This document shows, in pieces, positions 1-8,365 of a DNA stretch of 38,829 nt. The stretch is from an uncultured Myxococcales bacterium. GTDB lineage: Bacteria > Myxococcota_A > UBA9042 > DTJE01. The stretch spans positions 1 through 38,829 of the forward strand of contig CALJUR010000103.1 of the NCBI GenBank assembly GCA_937975765.1, in the 5' to 3' direction. The notes under the pieces were generated by a model. That model did not search any database, was not told where the DNA came from, and was given only the letters and a program-made list of their open reading frames with translations. Position 1 is the stretch's first letter, and each line of letters starts with the position of its first letter. The translations under genes were made by a program, and so were the position numbers.

Positions 1-264
1 GGTTCCACCGCCGACTTCGCCGCCGGCCTGCTGGGCCTGGGAGGCGCCGCGCCGCACGCCGAGGCGTTCGCGTTCCACCTGTGGGTCATCACGGCCCTGC
101 TGGTGGTCTACCACCTGCTGGAACTGGGCCGCGGCCCCTCGCTGAAGGCGCGCTTCCTGTCGCTGCCCGCGCCCGCGCGCGGCCTGGTCTACGGGATCGT
201 GGTCGTGTACCTGCTGATGTTCACCCCCGTGGGCGCCTCGACCCCGATCTACGGGCGCTTCTGA
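1..264 (+). CDS. C-terminal fragment of a membrane protein, possibly MBOAT-family O-acyltransferase
   Basis: The frame is open from the first base, so the 5' part of the gene lies outside the window; 87 codons remain before a TGA. Two hydrophobic helices are visible, around residues 28-41 (HLWVITALLVVYHL) and 62-74 (YGIVVVYLLMFTP), separated by a basic loop. The protein ends in TPIYGRF. DltB/AlgI-type MBOAT proteins commonly end with a last transmembrane helix followed by a short tail resembling PFIYFQF, and that resemblance is the basis for the suggestion. The catalytic His region of MBOAT proteins would be upstream and cannot be seen. MBOAT enzymes O-acylate polysaccharides or lipids, which would suit the polysaccharide genes in this window, but another multi-spanning protein is possible. 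Confidence 0.45.
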   Translation, partial: GSTADFAAGLLGLGGAAPHAEAFAFHLWVITALLVVYHLLELGRGPSLKARFLSLPAPARGLVYGIVVVYLLMFTPVGASTPIYGRF

Positions 265-341
265 CGCGTTGACGGGAAGGGCAGGACCCGTCCTGGCGCG
301 GGATTCGCCTCTTCCCTGCCGCGGCTGCGGCAGGGCGGCGT

Positions 342-347
342 TAGAAT
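342..347 (+). promoter_or_regulatory. possible -10 box TAGAAT upstream of the HD-domain gene
   Basis: TAGAAT sits about 33 nt before the GTG start at 380 and resembles the sigma70 -10 consensus. No convincing -35 is seen at the usual distance, so this is weak. Confidence 0.3.
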
Positions 348-367
348 CCGGGATCGTGACACCCTCC

Positions 368-374
368 GGGGAGG
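368..374 (+). promoter_or_regulatory. Ribosome binding site GGGGAGG deciding the GTG start at 380
   Basis: GGGGAGG lies 5 nt before the GTG at 380. It is the reason for choosing this start over the ATG 111 nt upstream. Confidence 0.65.
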
Positions 375-379
375 TCGCC

Positions 380-1561
380 GTGCACGGTCCGTCCGTACTC
401 CGCACGATCCGCCGTCCTCCGCGATCGGCCGTGAAGCGGCCCTCCCGTTCCAGGGACCGGTATGCCGGCAACGGACTGGCCCAGCGCCTTTCGATGCGGC
501 TGATGCGCGGCGAGGCCGCCGAGGTCCCCGACGCGGACGTGGAGGTCGTGCTGGGAGCCGGGATCGTGCCGGCCTTCCGGTTCGCCGAGGAGCACCTGCG
601 GGGCCGCCGCCGGCGCACCACCGACGAGCCGGTCTTCTGCCACTCGGCCGACATCTCGATGCGGGCCCGGGACCTGGGCTACGGGCCCCGGACCGTGATC
701 GCGGGCCTGCTGCACGACGTCGTCGAGGAGGCCGCGCCGGCGCCCGGGGAGATGACCGGGCTGCTGCAAGAGATCGAAGGCCTTTTCGGCATCGACACGG
801 GGCGCGACGTCCGGATGCTGACCAACCGCTTCACGGCCCTGCTGGAGGCGGTGCGGCGGGACGTCCCGCAGGATCTCCCGTTCGAGGACTCCTCCCGGGA
901 CGTCGTCTCCGGCGCCCTGGGCGCGCTGCGCGACCGGCTGCCTCCCGACGTGGCGGACGCCTTCCGGTACGAGTTCCACCAGTTGCTGGACTACTACCTC
1001 CCCGGGGCCGACGTGGCTCGCGGCGCGGCCCGCGCCCGGGTCGACCGGGGGCACACCGTGTTCGCCGAACTGCTGCTGCACTCCTACCGCGTCTTCGCCG
1101 AGGACATGGCGGACGACGCCCGATCGCGGCCGGGACCCTCCTCCGAGGTCTTCTGCGAGACCCCGCTGGTCGTGAAGTGCCTGGACCTGGCGGACAACCT
1201 GCGGACGTCCGAGGTCGTGTCCTGGCGCGCCCTGGACCGCATCCTGCTGAAGAGCGAGATGTTCCTGGACGCGACGTTCTTCCTGCACCAGCACCTGCAC
1301 CAGGCGGGCCAGCGGAACGTGACCTTCGTCCCGATGTACGACTATCTCAAGCACCAGCTGGTCGAGCAGATGGAGGAGCGCGCGCGGGCGCTGGCCTACC
1401 TGGCCGACACCCGCTTCGCCCCGCTGGGCGCCTTCCTGGACGGCCAGTTGCGGCGGCTGCACCGCAAGTACCAGGTCGGCCACAACCCGGTCGAGACCCT
1501 GGCCCGGCTGCGCAACCGGATCCGCGGGATGAACGCGATGGGAACCACCGAACCGCATTGA
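380..1561 (+). CDS. SpoT/MESH1-like HD-domain protein (possible (p)ppGpp hydrolase-type)
   Basis: This 393-residue protein carries the pieces of a RelA/SpoT-type HD hydrolase. These are a His in FCHSADIS (H88), the HD pair in GLLHDVVEE (H112, D113), and a distal Asp in KCLDLADNLRT (D269), which aligns with KxADRLHNxRT of SpoT. In the family these residues bind a metal and remove the 3'-pyrophosphate of (p)ppGpp. No synthetase, TGS or ACT domain follows, so it is a stand-alone HD protein. It is much longer than MESH1-type hydrolases (about 180-200 aa), with an extra helical stretch between the HD pair and the distal Asp. I chose the GTG at 380 because GGGGAGG lies 5 nt upstream; an in-frame ATG at 269 lacks such a site. 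Alarmone hydrolysis is inferred from motifs; another phosphohydrolase substrate is possible. Confidence 0.65.
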   Translation: MHGPSVLRTIRRPPRSAVKRPSRSRDRYAGNGLAQRLSMRLMRGEAAEVPDADVEVVLGAGIVPAFRFAEEHLRGRRRRTTDEPVFCHSADISMRARDLGYGPRTVIAGLLHDVVEEAAPAPGEMTGLLQEIEGLFGIDTGRDVRMLTNRFTALLEAVRRDVPQDLPFEDSSRDVVSGALGALRDRLPPDVADAFRYEFHQLLDYYLPGADVARGAARARVDRGHTVFAELLLHSYRVFAEDMADDARSRPGPSSEVFCETPLVVKCLDLADNLRTSEVVSWRALDRILLKSEMFLDATFFLHQHLHQAGQRNVTFVPMYDYLKHQLVEQMEERARALAYLADTRFAPLGAFLDGQLRRLHRKYQVGHNPVETLARLRNRIRGMNAMGTTEPH

Positions 1562-1586
1562 CACCTTCGTGCCGACTTCTCAAACT
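1558..1586 (+). promoter_or_regulatory. sigma70-like promoter TTGACA-N17-CAAACT for the FG-GAP lipoprotein gene
   Basis: A perfect -35 (TTGACA, 1558-1563) is separated by 17 nt from CAAACT (1581-1586), which matches three of six -10 consensus positions, including A2 and T6. The expected transcript start near 1593 leaves a leader of about 22 nt containing GGGGGAGG before the ATG at 1615. The TGA stop of the preceding gene lies inside the TTGACA hexamer. Confidence 0.5.
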
Positions 1587-1614
1587 ACGCCCGCTTGCAT
1601 CGGGGGAGGCGGTG

Positions 1615-3714
1615 ATGCGTCGCGTCGGGTTCGCGTGCACGTTCCTGGTGTTCCTGGTGGCCTGCGGCGGATCGGGCGGCGACGGGGACGCGACCGACCC
1701 GGGGACCGGCGACCTGTCCCTGGCCGAGACGGGCCCCGACGGCGAGGAAGGCGACGTCACGGCCGACCGGGAGGAGGAGGCGACCGCCCCCGACGCCGTG
1801 GACGACACTGGGGCGGACGTCCCGGAGGATGCCGCGGTGGACCCGGGACCGGACCTGCCTCCCCGCGTCTGCCGGACCCCGACCCCCTGGGCCCCGGGAA
1901 CGAAGGCCTTCTCCGACATCTCGGACCAGGCCGGCCTGCGGGACCTGAACGTCAACGGCGTGCGCCTGGGTGCGGCGGACTACGACGGCGACGGCCGCCC
2001 GGACCTGTCCGTGCGCGGGTACGACAACCGCCGGGACGACCTGGCCGGCAACACGATCCGCAACACCTTCCTGCTGCGCAACCTGGGCGGGATGCGCTTC
2101 GAGGACGCCACCCGGTCGTCCGGCTTCCTGGCCTCCCGCGACGGCGGCGAGGGGCGCCTGGTGCACACCGTGGTGTGGGGCGACCTGGACAACGACGGCG
2201 ACCTGGACGCCCTGACCGTCGTGAACGTGAACCCCGACCCCAAGGCGGCCGATACCGGCGACCGGACCGAGGCGATGCTGAACGACGGCACCGGCCACTT
2301 CATCCTGGGTCCCACCAGTGCGATCGCGGGCGGCGAGAACGACCGCATCGCGGCCTTCGCGGTGTCCCTGACCGACTTCGATCGGGACGGCAACCTGGAC
2401 GCCTGGGTCGGGACCGCCATGGGCTCGCTGTACCCGCAGCCCGATCGGCTGTTTCGCGGGGATGGCGCCGCCTCCTTCACGGACGTGACGAAGGAGCGGG
2501 GCCTGATGACCAAGGACTGGTTCTCGTTCAACCTGTCGGACATCCTGGCCGGGCGATCGCACCGCAACACCTGGGGCACCACGGCGTGCGACCTGAACGG
2601 GGACGGCTGGCCCGAACTGATGTCCTCGGTTTACGGCCGCTACTTCAGCGCGCTGTGGATGGGCGGCGAGGGCGGCCTGTACGTCGACCGGTCGAACGAG
2701 TCGGGCTTCGCGATGGACCCTCGCAGGGACTGGTCGACCAACCTGAACGCCCAGTGCTACTGCAAGCTGATGCCCGACGCCGAGGACTGCGCGGGCGTGC
2801 CGGCGCCGCCGTCGTACTTCTCCTGCACCAGCGTCAACAACCTGCGCTGGGACCACGACAACGACCGCAAGGATTTCCGGCTGGGGGGCAACCACTTCTC
2901 GACGGCGTGCGGCGACGTCGACAACGACGGGGACATGGACCTGGCGACGTTCACGATCGTCCACTGGGACGTGGGTGACACGTCGGACCCGTCGGAACTG
3001 CTGATCAACCGGGGCGGGGCGGAACCGGGGTTCGACCGGCCGGGCAACGAGGCGACCGGCCTGGCGCGGGACCCCGGCCGGATCGACTGGAACAACGGCG
3101 ACATGTCGGGAGCGTTCCTGGACTTCGACGGCGACGGGCGCCTGGACCTCCTGGTCGGGTCGTCGGACTACCCGGGCACGCGCGCGGCGCTGTTCCACCA
3201 GAAGGCCGACGGGACGTTCCAGCAGGTCGCCGTGGCGGACGGCATCGACCACGCCCGGTCTCACGGCGTCGCCGTGGCGGACTTCGACGGCGACGGCGAC
3301 CTGGACGTGGCGCTGGGGCACGGCACCTCCCGCTGCAGCGGCGACTCGTCCTGCCACCCGACGGCCGAGGTCCACCTGTTCCGCAACGAGGTCGGCCAGT
3401 CCGCGAACTGGCTGAAGGTGCACCTGGCGGGCGGACCCGGCACCAACCGGGCCGCCATCGGCGCGCGCGTCCGGGTGACGGCGGGCGGCGTCACGCAGAC
3501 CCAGGAGGTCGGCGGCGGATACGGCCACTTCGGGATCCAGCACGACCTGACCCTGACGTTCGGGCTGGGCGCGGCCTGCGACGTGGAGAAGGTCGAGGTC
3601 CGCTGGCCCGACGCGACCCTGACGACGCAGGTCTTCGAGGACGTGCGGGCCAACTACCTCGTGCGGCTGGCCCAGGGGACGGCCCTGCCGGAGTACGTGA
3701 CCGCAGTGCCTTGA
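1615..3714 (+). CDS. FG-GAP/VCBS repeat lipoprotein with C-terminal ASPIC/UnbV domain
   Basis: This 699-residue secreted protein starts with a lipoprotein signal (MRRVGFACTFLVFLVAC, lipobox Cys17). An Asp/Glu/Pro-rich linker follows, to about residue 85. At least seven calcium-loop FG-GAP/VCBS motifs follow, such as DYDGDGRPD, DLDNDGDLD, DFDRDGNLD, DVDNDGDMD, DFDGDGRLD and DFDGDGDLD, which indicate a beta-propeller. The last ~110 residues match the ASPIC/UnbV pattern: NWLKVHL, NRAAIGARVRV, a Gly-rich loop, FGLG, and VEVRWPDA. Such proteins are cell-surface or extracellular and calcium-stabilised; their ligand is unknown here. The ATG at 1615 is preceded by GGGGGAGG and places the signal peptide correctly. 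A promoter candidate lies at 1558-1586. Confidence 0.88.
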   Translation: MRRVGFACTFLVFLVACGGSGGDGDATDPGTGDLSLAETGPDGEEGDVTADREEEATAPDAVDDTGADVPEDAAVDPGPDLPPRVCRTPTPWAPGTKAFSDISDQAGLRDLNVNGVRLGAADYDGDGRPDLSVRGYDNRRDDLAGNTIRNTFLLRNLGGMRFEDATRSSGFLASRDGGEGRLVHTVVWGDLDNDGDLDALTVVNVNPDPKAADTGDRTEAMLNDGTGHFILGPTSAIAGGENDRIAAFAVSLTDFDRDGNLDAWVGTAMGSLYPQPDRLFRGDGAASFTDVTKERGLMTKDWFSFNLSDILAGRSHRNTWGTTACDLNGDGWPELMSSVYGRYFSALWMGGEGGLYVDRSNESGFAMDPRRDWSTNLNAQCYCKLMPDAEDCAGVPAPPSYFSCTSVNNLRWDHDNDRKDFRLGGNHFSTACGDVDNDGDMDLATFTIVHWDVGDTSDPSELLINRGGAEPGFDRPGNEATGLARDPGRIDWNNGDMSGAFLDFDGDGRLDLLVGSSDYPGTRAALFHQKADGTFQQVAVADGIDHARSHGVAVADFDGDGDLDVALGHGTSRCSGDSSCHPTAEVHLFRNEVGQSANWLKVHLAGGPGTNRAAIGARVRVTAGGVTQTQEVGGGYGHFGIQHDLTLTFGLGAACDVEKVEVRWPDATLTTQVFEDVRANYLVRLAQGTALPEYVTAVP

Positions 3715-3739
3715 CGCCGCGCGGGCCAAGCCGGACAAT
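3711..3739 (+). promoter_or_regulatory. sigma70-like promoter TTGACG-N17-GACAAT for the kinase gene
   Basis: TTGACG (3711-3716) and GACAAT (3734-3739) are 17 nt apart. The -35 contains the TGA stop of the upstream lipoprotein gene. The predicted start near 3746 is only about 6 nt before the ATG at 3752, and no Shine-Dalgarno sequence is visible, so the mRNA may be nearly leaderless. Confidence 0.45.
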
Positions 3740-3751
3740 GATTCCGCTCTC

Positions 3752-5188
3752 ATGGAAGCAAGCCGCTTGGCCGATCTGCTGGCCAGCCTGTGGGGACGCC
3801 TGAGGGGGGGCGCGAAAGCCCCTCTGGGCCCGACCGCGATCACGCTCGGCGAGGGCGTCGTGGTCGACGGGCGCTTCGCGATCAAGGGGCTGCTGGGCAT
3901 CGGCGGCACCTCCGCCGTGTACGTTGCCGACCAGACCTCGATGGGGCGCGACGTCGCGCTGAAGATCCTGCGGTCCGAACTGATCAGCCGCGAGCAGGCG
4001 ACCGACCGCTTCCTGCGCGAGGTTCGTGCGATCAGCCGCCTGGCCAGCCCCCACACCGTCTCGGTCTACGATGTCGGCCGCACGCCGGAAGGGCTGCTGT
4101 TCATCGCGATGGAACTGCTGCGCGGCCGGTCGCTGTTCCAGGTGATGACCGATGAACCCGGCCCGATGGCGCTGTGGCGCGCGGCGCACATCGTGGACCA
4201 GGTGCTGGAGAGCCTGGCCGAGGCCCACGCGGCGGGGGTGCTGCACCGGGACCTGAAGCCCGAGAACATCTTCGTCGTGCCCGGGGCGTCCTCGAAGGAG
4301 TTCGCGAAGGTGCTGGACTTCGGGATCGCCCAGCTGGGAGACGAGCCGGACCTGCAGGCGCAGGCGAAGGGCGTCGTGGTCGGCACGCCCCGCTACATGA
4401 GCCCGGAACAGATGGCCGGCAGGCCGCTGGATGCCCGCTCGGACCTCTACTCGCTGGCGACCATCCTGTTCGAATTGCTGGCGGGCAAGCCCCCGTTCTC
4501 CGCCCCCACGCCGGTGGAACTGGGCCGGCTGAAGACCACCGCGAAGGCCCCCACCCTGCGCCAGGCGAACCCCGACCTGTCGCCTCCCGACGAGATCGAG
4601 ATGTTCCTGGAACGGGCGCTGGCCACGGCGCCCGAGGACCGGTACGGCACCGCGACCGAGTTCCGCAACCTGCTGATGCTGGCGGTCGAGGGCCACATGC
4701 CCGACCCGACCACGATGCTGGCGGCCGAGCCCGCCCCCGGGGGCCACGCGCGCCGGTACGCCCCGAAGCCGAAGCCCGCGGCCCCCGATCCGGCTCCGAC
4801 GCCGGCCGGCGAGGATGCCGAGCGCCGGGACGGACCGCGTGCCCCCCGGATGATCCGGGTGCGTTTCCGGGCCGACGGGGACGACCACAAGGCGATCTCG
4901 ACGGACTCCGGTCGTGGCGGGGCCTTCTTCGCCAGCAAGTACCTGCCCGCGGTCGGCGCCCGGATCGAGATCGCGCTGCTGGCCGGCAACGGGGACCATG
5001 TGGTGGCCCGGACGACGGGCGAGGTGGTCCGCGTCGTCGAGTCCGCCCACAACCCGACCGAGGTTCGCGGGTTCGCCGTCCGGTGGCTGCGCGGGGAACC
5101 GGACCACGTGGCCGCGACACCCCCGCCCGCGCCCTCGGCGCCACTCGCGACCCCCGCCGAACCCCCGCCCGCCGAGCCGCATCCCTAG
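3752..5188 (+). CDS. Ser/Thr protein kinase (Hanks-type) with C-terminal PilZ-like domain
   Basis: This 478-residue protein has a complete Hanks-type kinase domain, about residues 41-310. It has a glycine-rich loop GIGGTSAVY (49-57), Lys71 in VALKIL, Glu in the following helix, HRDLKPEN (165-172) with catalytic Asp167, DFG (189-191), and the GTPRYMSPEQ activation segment. A Pro/Ala-rich linker (about 325-362) leads to a second domain. There RVRFR (369-373) provides an RxxxR motif and STDSGRGGAFF resembles the PilZ (D/N)xSxxG signature, although its first position is Thr. PilZ domains usually bind cyclic di-GMP, so the kinase may be tuned by that messenger; this is inference. No transmembrane helix is seen, so it is probably cytoplasmic. 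The PilZ-like domain could instead be a non-binding variant. Confidence 0.88.
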   Translation: MEASRLADLLASLWGRLRGGAKAPLGPTAITLGEGVVVDGRFAIKGLLGIGGTSAVYVADQTSMGRDVALKILRSELISREQATDRFLREVRAISRLASPHTVSVYDVGRTPEGLLFIAMELLRGRSLFQVMTDEPGPMALWRAAHIVDQVLESLAEAHAAGVLHRDLKPENIFVVPGASSKEFAKVLDFGIAQLGDEPDLQAQAKGVVVGTPRYMSPEQMAGRPLDARSDLYSLATILFELLAGKPPFSAPTPVELGRLKTTAKAPTLRQANPDLSPPDEIEMFLERALATAPEDRYGTATEFRNLLMLAVEGHMPDPTTMLAAEPAPGGHARRYAPKPKPAAPDPAPTPAGEDAERRDGPRAPRMIRVRFRADGDDHKAISTDSGRGGAFFASKYLPAVGARIEIALLAGNGDHVVARTTGEVVRVVESAHNPTEVRGFAVRWLRGEPDHVAATPPPAPSAPLATPAEPPPAEPHP

Positions 5189-5225
5189 ACCCTCTCGCGG
5201 GCGAGCGTCGCCTGCCGGATCCGTG

Positions 5226-5231
5226 TACAAT
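5226..5231 (+). promoter_or_regulatory. -10-like TACAAT upstream of the Cys-repeat lipoprotein gene
   Basis: TACAAT (5226-5231) is one mismatch from the sigma70 -10 consensus and lies 27 nt before the ATG at 5259. No good -35 is found 16-18 nt upstream. The 70-bp gap after the kinase gene suggests separate transcription. Confidence 0.35.
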
Positions 5232-5258
5232 ACCGCCGGACCCGCACCGGGGCATTGC

Positions 5259-8153
5259 ATGAAGGCGAGATCGACGGTCCGGCTGCTGTGCCTGGCGCTG
5301 CTGTTCGCCGGCGCGTGCGGCGGCAGTTCCACGAAGGACACCGGGACCGACCCGGGAATCGACACCCCCATCCCGACGGACGCCGCGGGCGACGAGGGCC
5401 TGGCCGGCGAGGTCGAGGACGCGGCCGAGGACCGGCTGCCTCCGCAGGACCTGCCGGTGGAGACGCTGGACGCGGAAATCGCGGACGACGTGGCGGAGGA
5501 CCCCTCCCCCGAGGCCGACGCGGACCTGCCCCCCGAGGACGAAGGGGGGGGCGAACTGCCCGGCGAGGTCGTGGACGAGGACGCCGCGGACGCCGCGGAC
5601 GCCGAGGCCGGCGACACGTGCGAGGGGCCCGAGTGCGTGCCGTGCGAGGACGACGGCCTGGAGTGCACCGATTCGGCTCGCGACGAGATGGGCAACTGCA
5701 TCGTGGTCCTGAAGGAAGGGTTCTGCCTGATCGACGACGCCTGCGTCGAGAAGGATGTGCGGGATCCCTCGAACCCCTGCCTCACCTGCCAGCCCGAAAC
5801 CGACACCGGCGCGTACGTCGTGGCCGTCGGCCTGGACTGCCCGGACCCGACCCCGTGCAGCCTGGGCGGCATCTGCACCGCCGAGGCGACCTGCGTCACG
5901 GCGGTCAAGCCGTGCGAGGACTTCAACGCCTGCACCTTCGACTACTGCGTCGACGGCGTCTGCGAACACCCCATCGTGGCCAGCGGCACCTGCGACGACG
6001 GCAACAAGTGCACCTACTCGGACCGGTGCGACAACGGGGTCTGCAAGGGCACCCCGAAGTCCTGCCCCAGCGACAACAACGTGTGCACGGACGACGGCTG
6101 CGAACCGGCGACCGGCAACTGCACCTACACGCCCAACAGCGCGGCGTGCGACGACCACGACTGGTGCACGCAGGGCGACGCCTGCCTCGCCGGCCAGTGC
6201 AAGGGGACCGCGCGCAACTGCGCGGACACCGACCCCTGCTCGCGGGACGAGTGCATCGACGGGCTGGGCGACGCGGACGGCACCTGCAAGCACACGCCGA
6301 TCCCCGGCCAGCCCTGCGAGGACGGGGACCTGTGCACCACGAACGACATGTGCGGCCAGGACCTCGTCTGCCGGCCCGGCGGCGCGAGGGTCTGCAACGA
6401 CAACAACGCCTGCACGGACGACTCGTGCGACCCGGCGGTCGGGTGCGTTTACGCGCCCCACACCCGCCCGTGCGACGACCAGGATCCCTGCACCGTCAAC
6501 GACACGTGCAGCCCTTCCGGCTGCCACGGCACGCCGCGCCCGTGCGACGACGCCAATCCCTGCACCACCGACACCTGCAACTACGGCGTCTGCCTGAACC
6601 TGGCCGTCACGAACAACACCCCCTGCGACGACGCCAACGAGTGCACGACGGGCGACCGGTGCGTGAACTCGTACTGCGTGCCGACCGGCACGAAGGACTG
6701 CGGCGACGGCAACGCCTGCACGCTGGACGCCTGCCAACTGGGCGTCGGCTGCACCCATTCTCCGCTGGACTGTGACGACGGCAATCCCTGCACGACGGAC
6801 TCGTGCGATTCCGCGACGGGATGCCTGCACGTCGCGAACGCGTTGGCGTGCAACGACGGCGACCCATGCACGGTCGAGGACAAGTGCATGGCGACCGTCT
6901 GCGTGGGCGCGCCGATGAACTGCCAGGACGGCGACCCGTGCACCTTCGACGTCTGCGAAGGCGGCATCTGCCAGCACCCCGCGAACCTGGGGGCGTGCGA
7001 CGACGGCAACGCCTGCACGGACGGCGAGAAGTGCGTCAACGGGCAGTGCACGGGCGGCAAGGAAGTCCTGTGCAACGACGCCAACGACTGCACGACCGAC
7101 ATGTGCAGCCCCTCGACGGGCTGCGTGTTCACCCCCGTGCCCACCCAGCCCTGCGACGACCACACCGTCTGCACGACGGGCGACCAGTGCACGAACGGCG
7201 TCTGCACCGGCAACCCGATCAACTGCAGCGACGGGAACTTCTGCACCGACGACCTGTGCGACCCCGTCGGCGGCTGCTACTGGGAGAACAACGACCTGCT
7301 GTGCAACGACGGCAACGCCTGCACCATCCTGGACCAGTGCGCCCACGCGGTCTGCGCGGGCGTGAACATGTTCGCGAACCCCCTGACCAAGGCCGCCACC
7401 CTGAACTTCACCACGCACGGCACGCCGGGCCACGGCCTGGACGTGGACGGCAACCCCGCGACCTGCTCGCCGGCCAACGACTGCAGCGACGGCATCGACA
7501 ACCTGTTCGGCAAGATGGGCATCTACCTGTACGACGACATGGCGCTGGACCTGGCGGCGATGGTGGCCGACGGCCGGCTGGCGCTGCTGCTGGAGCACGA
7601 GGCGCCCGGGCCGGGCGCGGGGCCGTACGACCTGAACGTGTTCTTCGGCCGGCGGACCGACCCGACCTCCTGCAACCCGGCGACGTCGGGGTGCAACTAC
7701 CTGGCCTACGGCAACGACTTGATCGGCAACTGCACGCCGAAGTACATCCTGCCCAACGCGACGATCGTCGGCGACACGCTGACCGCGGGCGGCAAGGAGT
7801 ACGAGGCGGTCGTCTACTTCGTCTTCGGCAGCGTGATGCTGCCGGAAACGCTGAAGTGGGCACGGGTGCAGGCCACGGTGACGCGCGACGCGCAGGGCAG
7901 GGTCACGGGCGGATCGGGCGTGCTGGCCGGCGCCTTCGACGTCAAGCAGTTGAAGCGGGACATCGACACGATCCAGGACAACAACCAGTTCAGCCCCTAC
8001 TCGAGGGACTACTGGATCCAGCAACTGGACTTCCGGCTGTGCTCCAGCGGCATCTGCGGCGACATCGACACCGACCGCAACGGGACCCTGGACTCCGCCT
8101 CCATCGGCCTGCCGTTCACGATCGTGACGGGCAACGGGGTGGGTCGCTACTGA
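5259..8153 (+). CDS. Large Cys-rich repeat lipoprotein (Dictyostelium-type CTDC repeats)
   Basis: This 964-residue protein has a lipoprotein signal (MKARSTVRLLCLALLFAGAC, lipobox Cys20). A strongly acidic Asp/Glu/Pro linker extends to about residue 120. From about 122 to 705 it is a tandem array of cysteine repeats of the form CDDGNxCTxDxCxxGxCxGxPxxC and CNDxNxCTxDxCxPxxGCxxTP. These match the pattern of the Dictyostelium (slime mold) repeat family, found in outer-surface proteins of Myxococcota-like bacteria. The final ~260 residues lack the repeat and are of unknown fold. The even Cys spacing implies many disulfides and a rigid extracellular stalk, with the C-terminal domain as a possible functional head. 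The ATG at 5259 is chosen because it begins the signal peptide. The function is unknown; adhesion or envelope structure is a guess. Confidence 0.85.
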   Translation: MKARSTVRLLCLALLFAGACGGSSTKDTGTDPGIDTPIPTDAAGDEGLAGEVEDAAEDRLPPQDLPVETLDAEIADDVAEDPSPEADADLPPEDEGGGELPGEVVDEDAADAADAEAGDTCEGPECVPCEDDGLECTDSARDEMGNCIVVLKEGFCLIDDACVEKDVRDPSNPCLTCQPETDTGAYVVAVGLDCPDPTPCSLGGICTAEATCVTAVKPCEDFNACTFDYCVDGVCEHPIVASGTCDDGNKCTYSDRCDNGVCKGTPKSCPSDNNVCTDDGCEPATGNCTYTPNSAACDDHDWCTQGDACLAGQCKGTARNCADTDPCSRDECIDGLGDADGTCKHTPIPGQPCEDGDLCTTNDMCGQDLVCRPGGARVCNDNNACTDDSCDPAVGCVYAPHTRPCDDQDPCTVNDTCSPSGCHGTPRPCDDANPCTTDTCNYGVCLNLAVTNNTPCDDANECTTGDRCVNSYCVPTGTKDCGDGNACTLDACQLGVGCTHSPLDCDDGNPCTTDSCDSATGCLHVANALACNDGDPCTVEDKCMATVCVGAPMNCQDGDPCTFDVCEGGICQHPANLGACDDGNACTDGEKCVNGQCTGGKEVLCNDANDCTTDMCSPSTGCVFTPVPTQPCDDHTVCTTGDQCTNGVCTGNPINCSDGNFCTDDLCDPVGGCYWENNDLLCNDGNACTILDQCAHAVCAGVNMFANPLTKAATLNFTTHGTPGHGLDVDGNPATCSPANDCSDGIDNLFGKMGIYLYDDMALDLAAMVADGRLALLLEHEAPGPGAGPYDLNVFFGRRTDPTSCNPATSGCNYLAYGNDLIGNCTPKYILPNATIVGDTLTAGGKEYEAVVYFVFGSVMLPETLKWARVQATVTRDAQGRVTGGSGVLAGAFDVKQLKRDIDTIQDNNQFSPYSRDYWIQQLDFRLCSSGICGDIDTDRNGTLDSASIGLPFTIVTGNGVGRY

Positions 8154-8158
8154 TCGCT

Positions 8159-8234
8159 TGTAGGGCGGGGGCCCCGTCCCCCGCCATGGCATTGCGGGGC
8201 CCCGTCCCCCGCCATTGCATTGCGGGGCCCCGTC
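8159..8234 (+). repeat. Tandem REP-like GC hairpin repeats, cluster 1a
   Basis: A unit starting TGTAGGGCGGGGG contains the perfect inverted repeat GGCGGGGG (8164-8171) / CCCCCGCC (8178-8185) around a 6-nt loop. It is followed by two shorter copies of CATTGCGGGGCCCCGTCC. The array lies just after the stop of the Cys-repeat lipoprotein gene and before a convergent gene, so the hairpins could also stop transcription or protect 3' ends. Confidence 0.7.
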
Positions 8235-8282
8235 CTCGCTCCTCTCGGTTCCCGCGAACCCGGTTGCGCGGCAGACGCCCTT

Positions 8283-8308
8283 GGCGGGGCACAAGGCCCC
8301 GCCCTACA
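8283..8308 (-). repeat. Inverted copy of the TGTAGGGCGGGG repeat
   Basis: On the minus strand this reads TGTAGGGCGGGGCC, then TTGTGCCCCGCC. It is the same family as the units at 8159 and 8366 but in opposite orientation, with inverted-repeat arms GGCGGGGC / GCCCCGCC. Confidence 0.6.
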
Positions 8309-8365
8309 CTGGGACTGCGTTCCCCCTCTTCGAAACCGCGATGAACGTCGGCGCCGCCTGATTCC

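Noticed and set aside
269..297. TTGACG at 269-274 as a -35 for the HD-domain gene
   Set aside because: No -10-like box lies 16-18 nt downstream (292-297 reads CCTGGC), so it is probably not a promoter.
5620..7380. Regular Cys-codon spacing that might suggest a DNA tandem repeat or CRISPR array
   Set aside because: The DNA units differ in sequence and length; the regularity comes from the protein repeat, and there are no constant repeats with unique spacers.
4101..8294. A 1397-codon open frame on the minus strand, opposite the kinase and the Cys-repeat lipoprotein genes
   Set aside because: It has no recognisable domain, is low-complexity, and lies opposite two well-supported genes. Long antisense frames are expected at this GC content.
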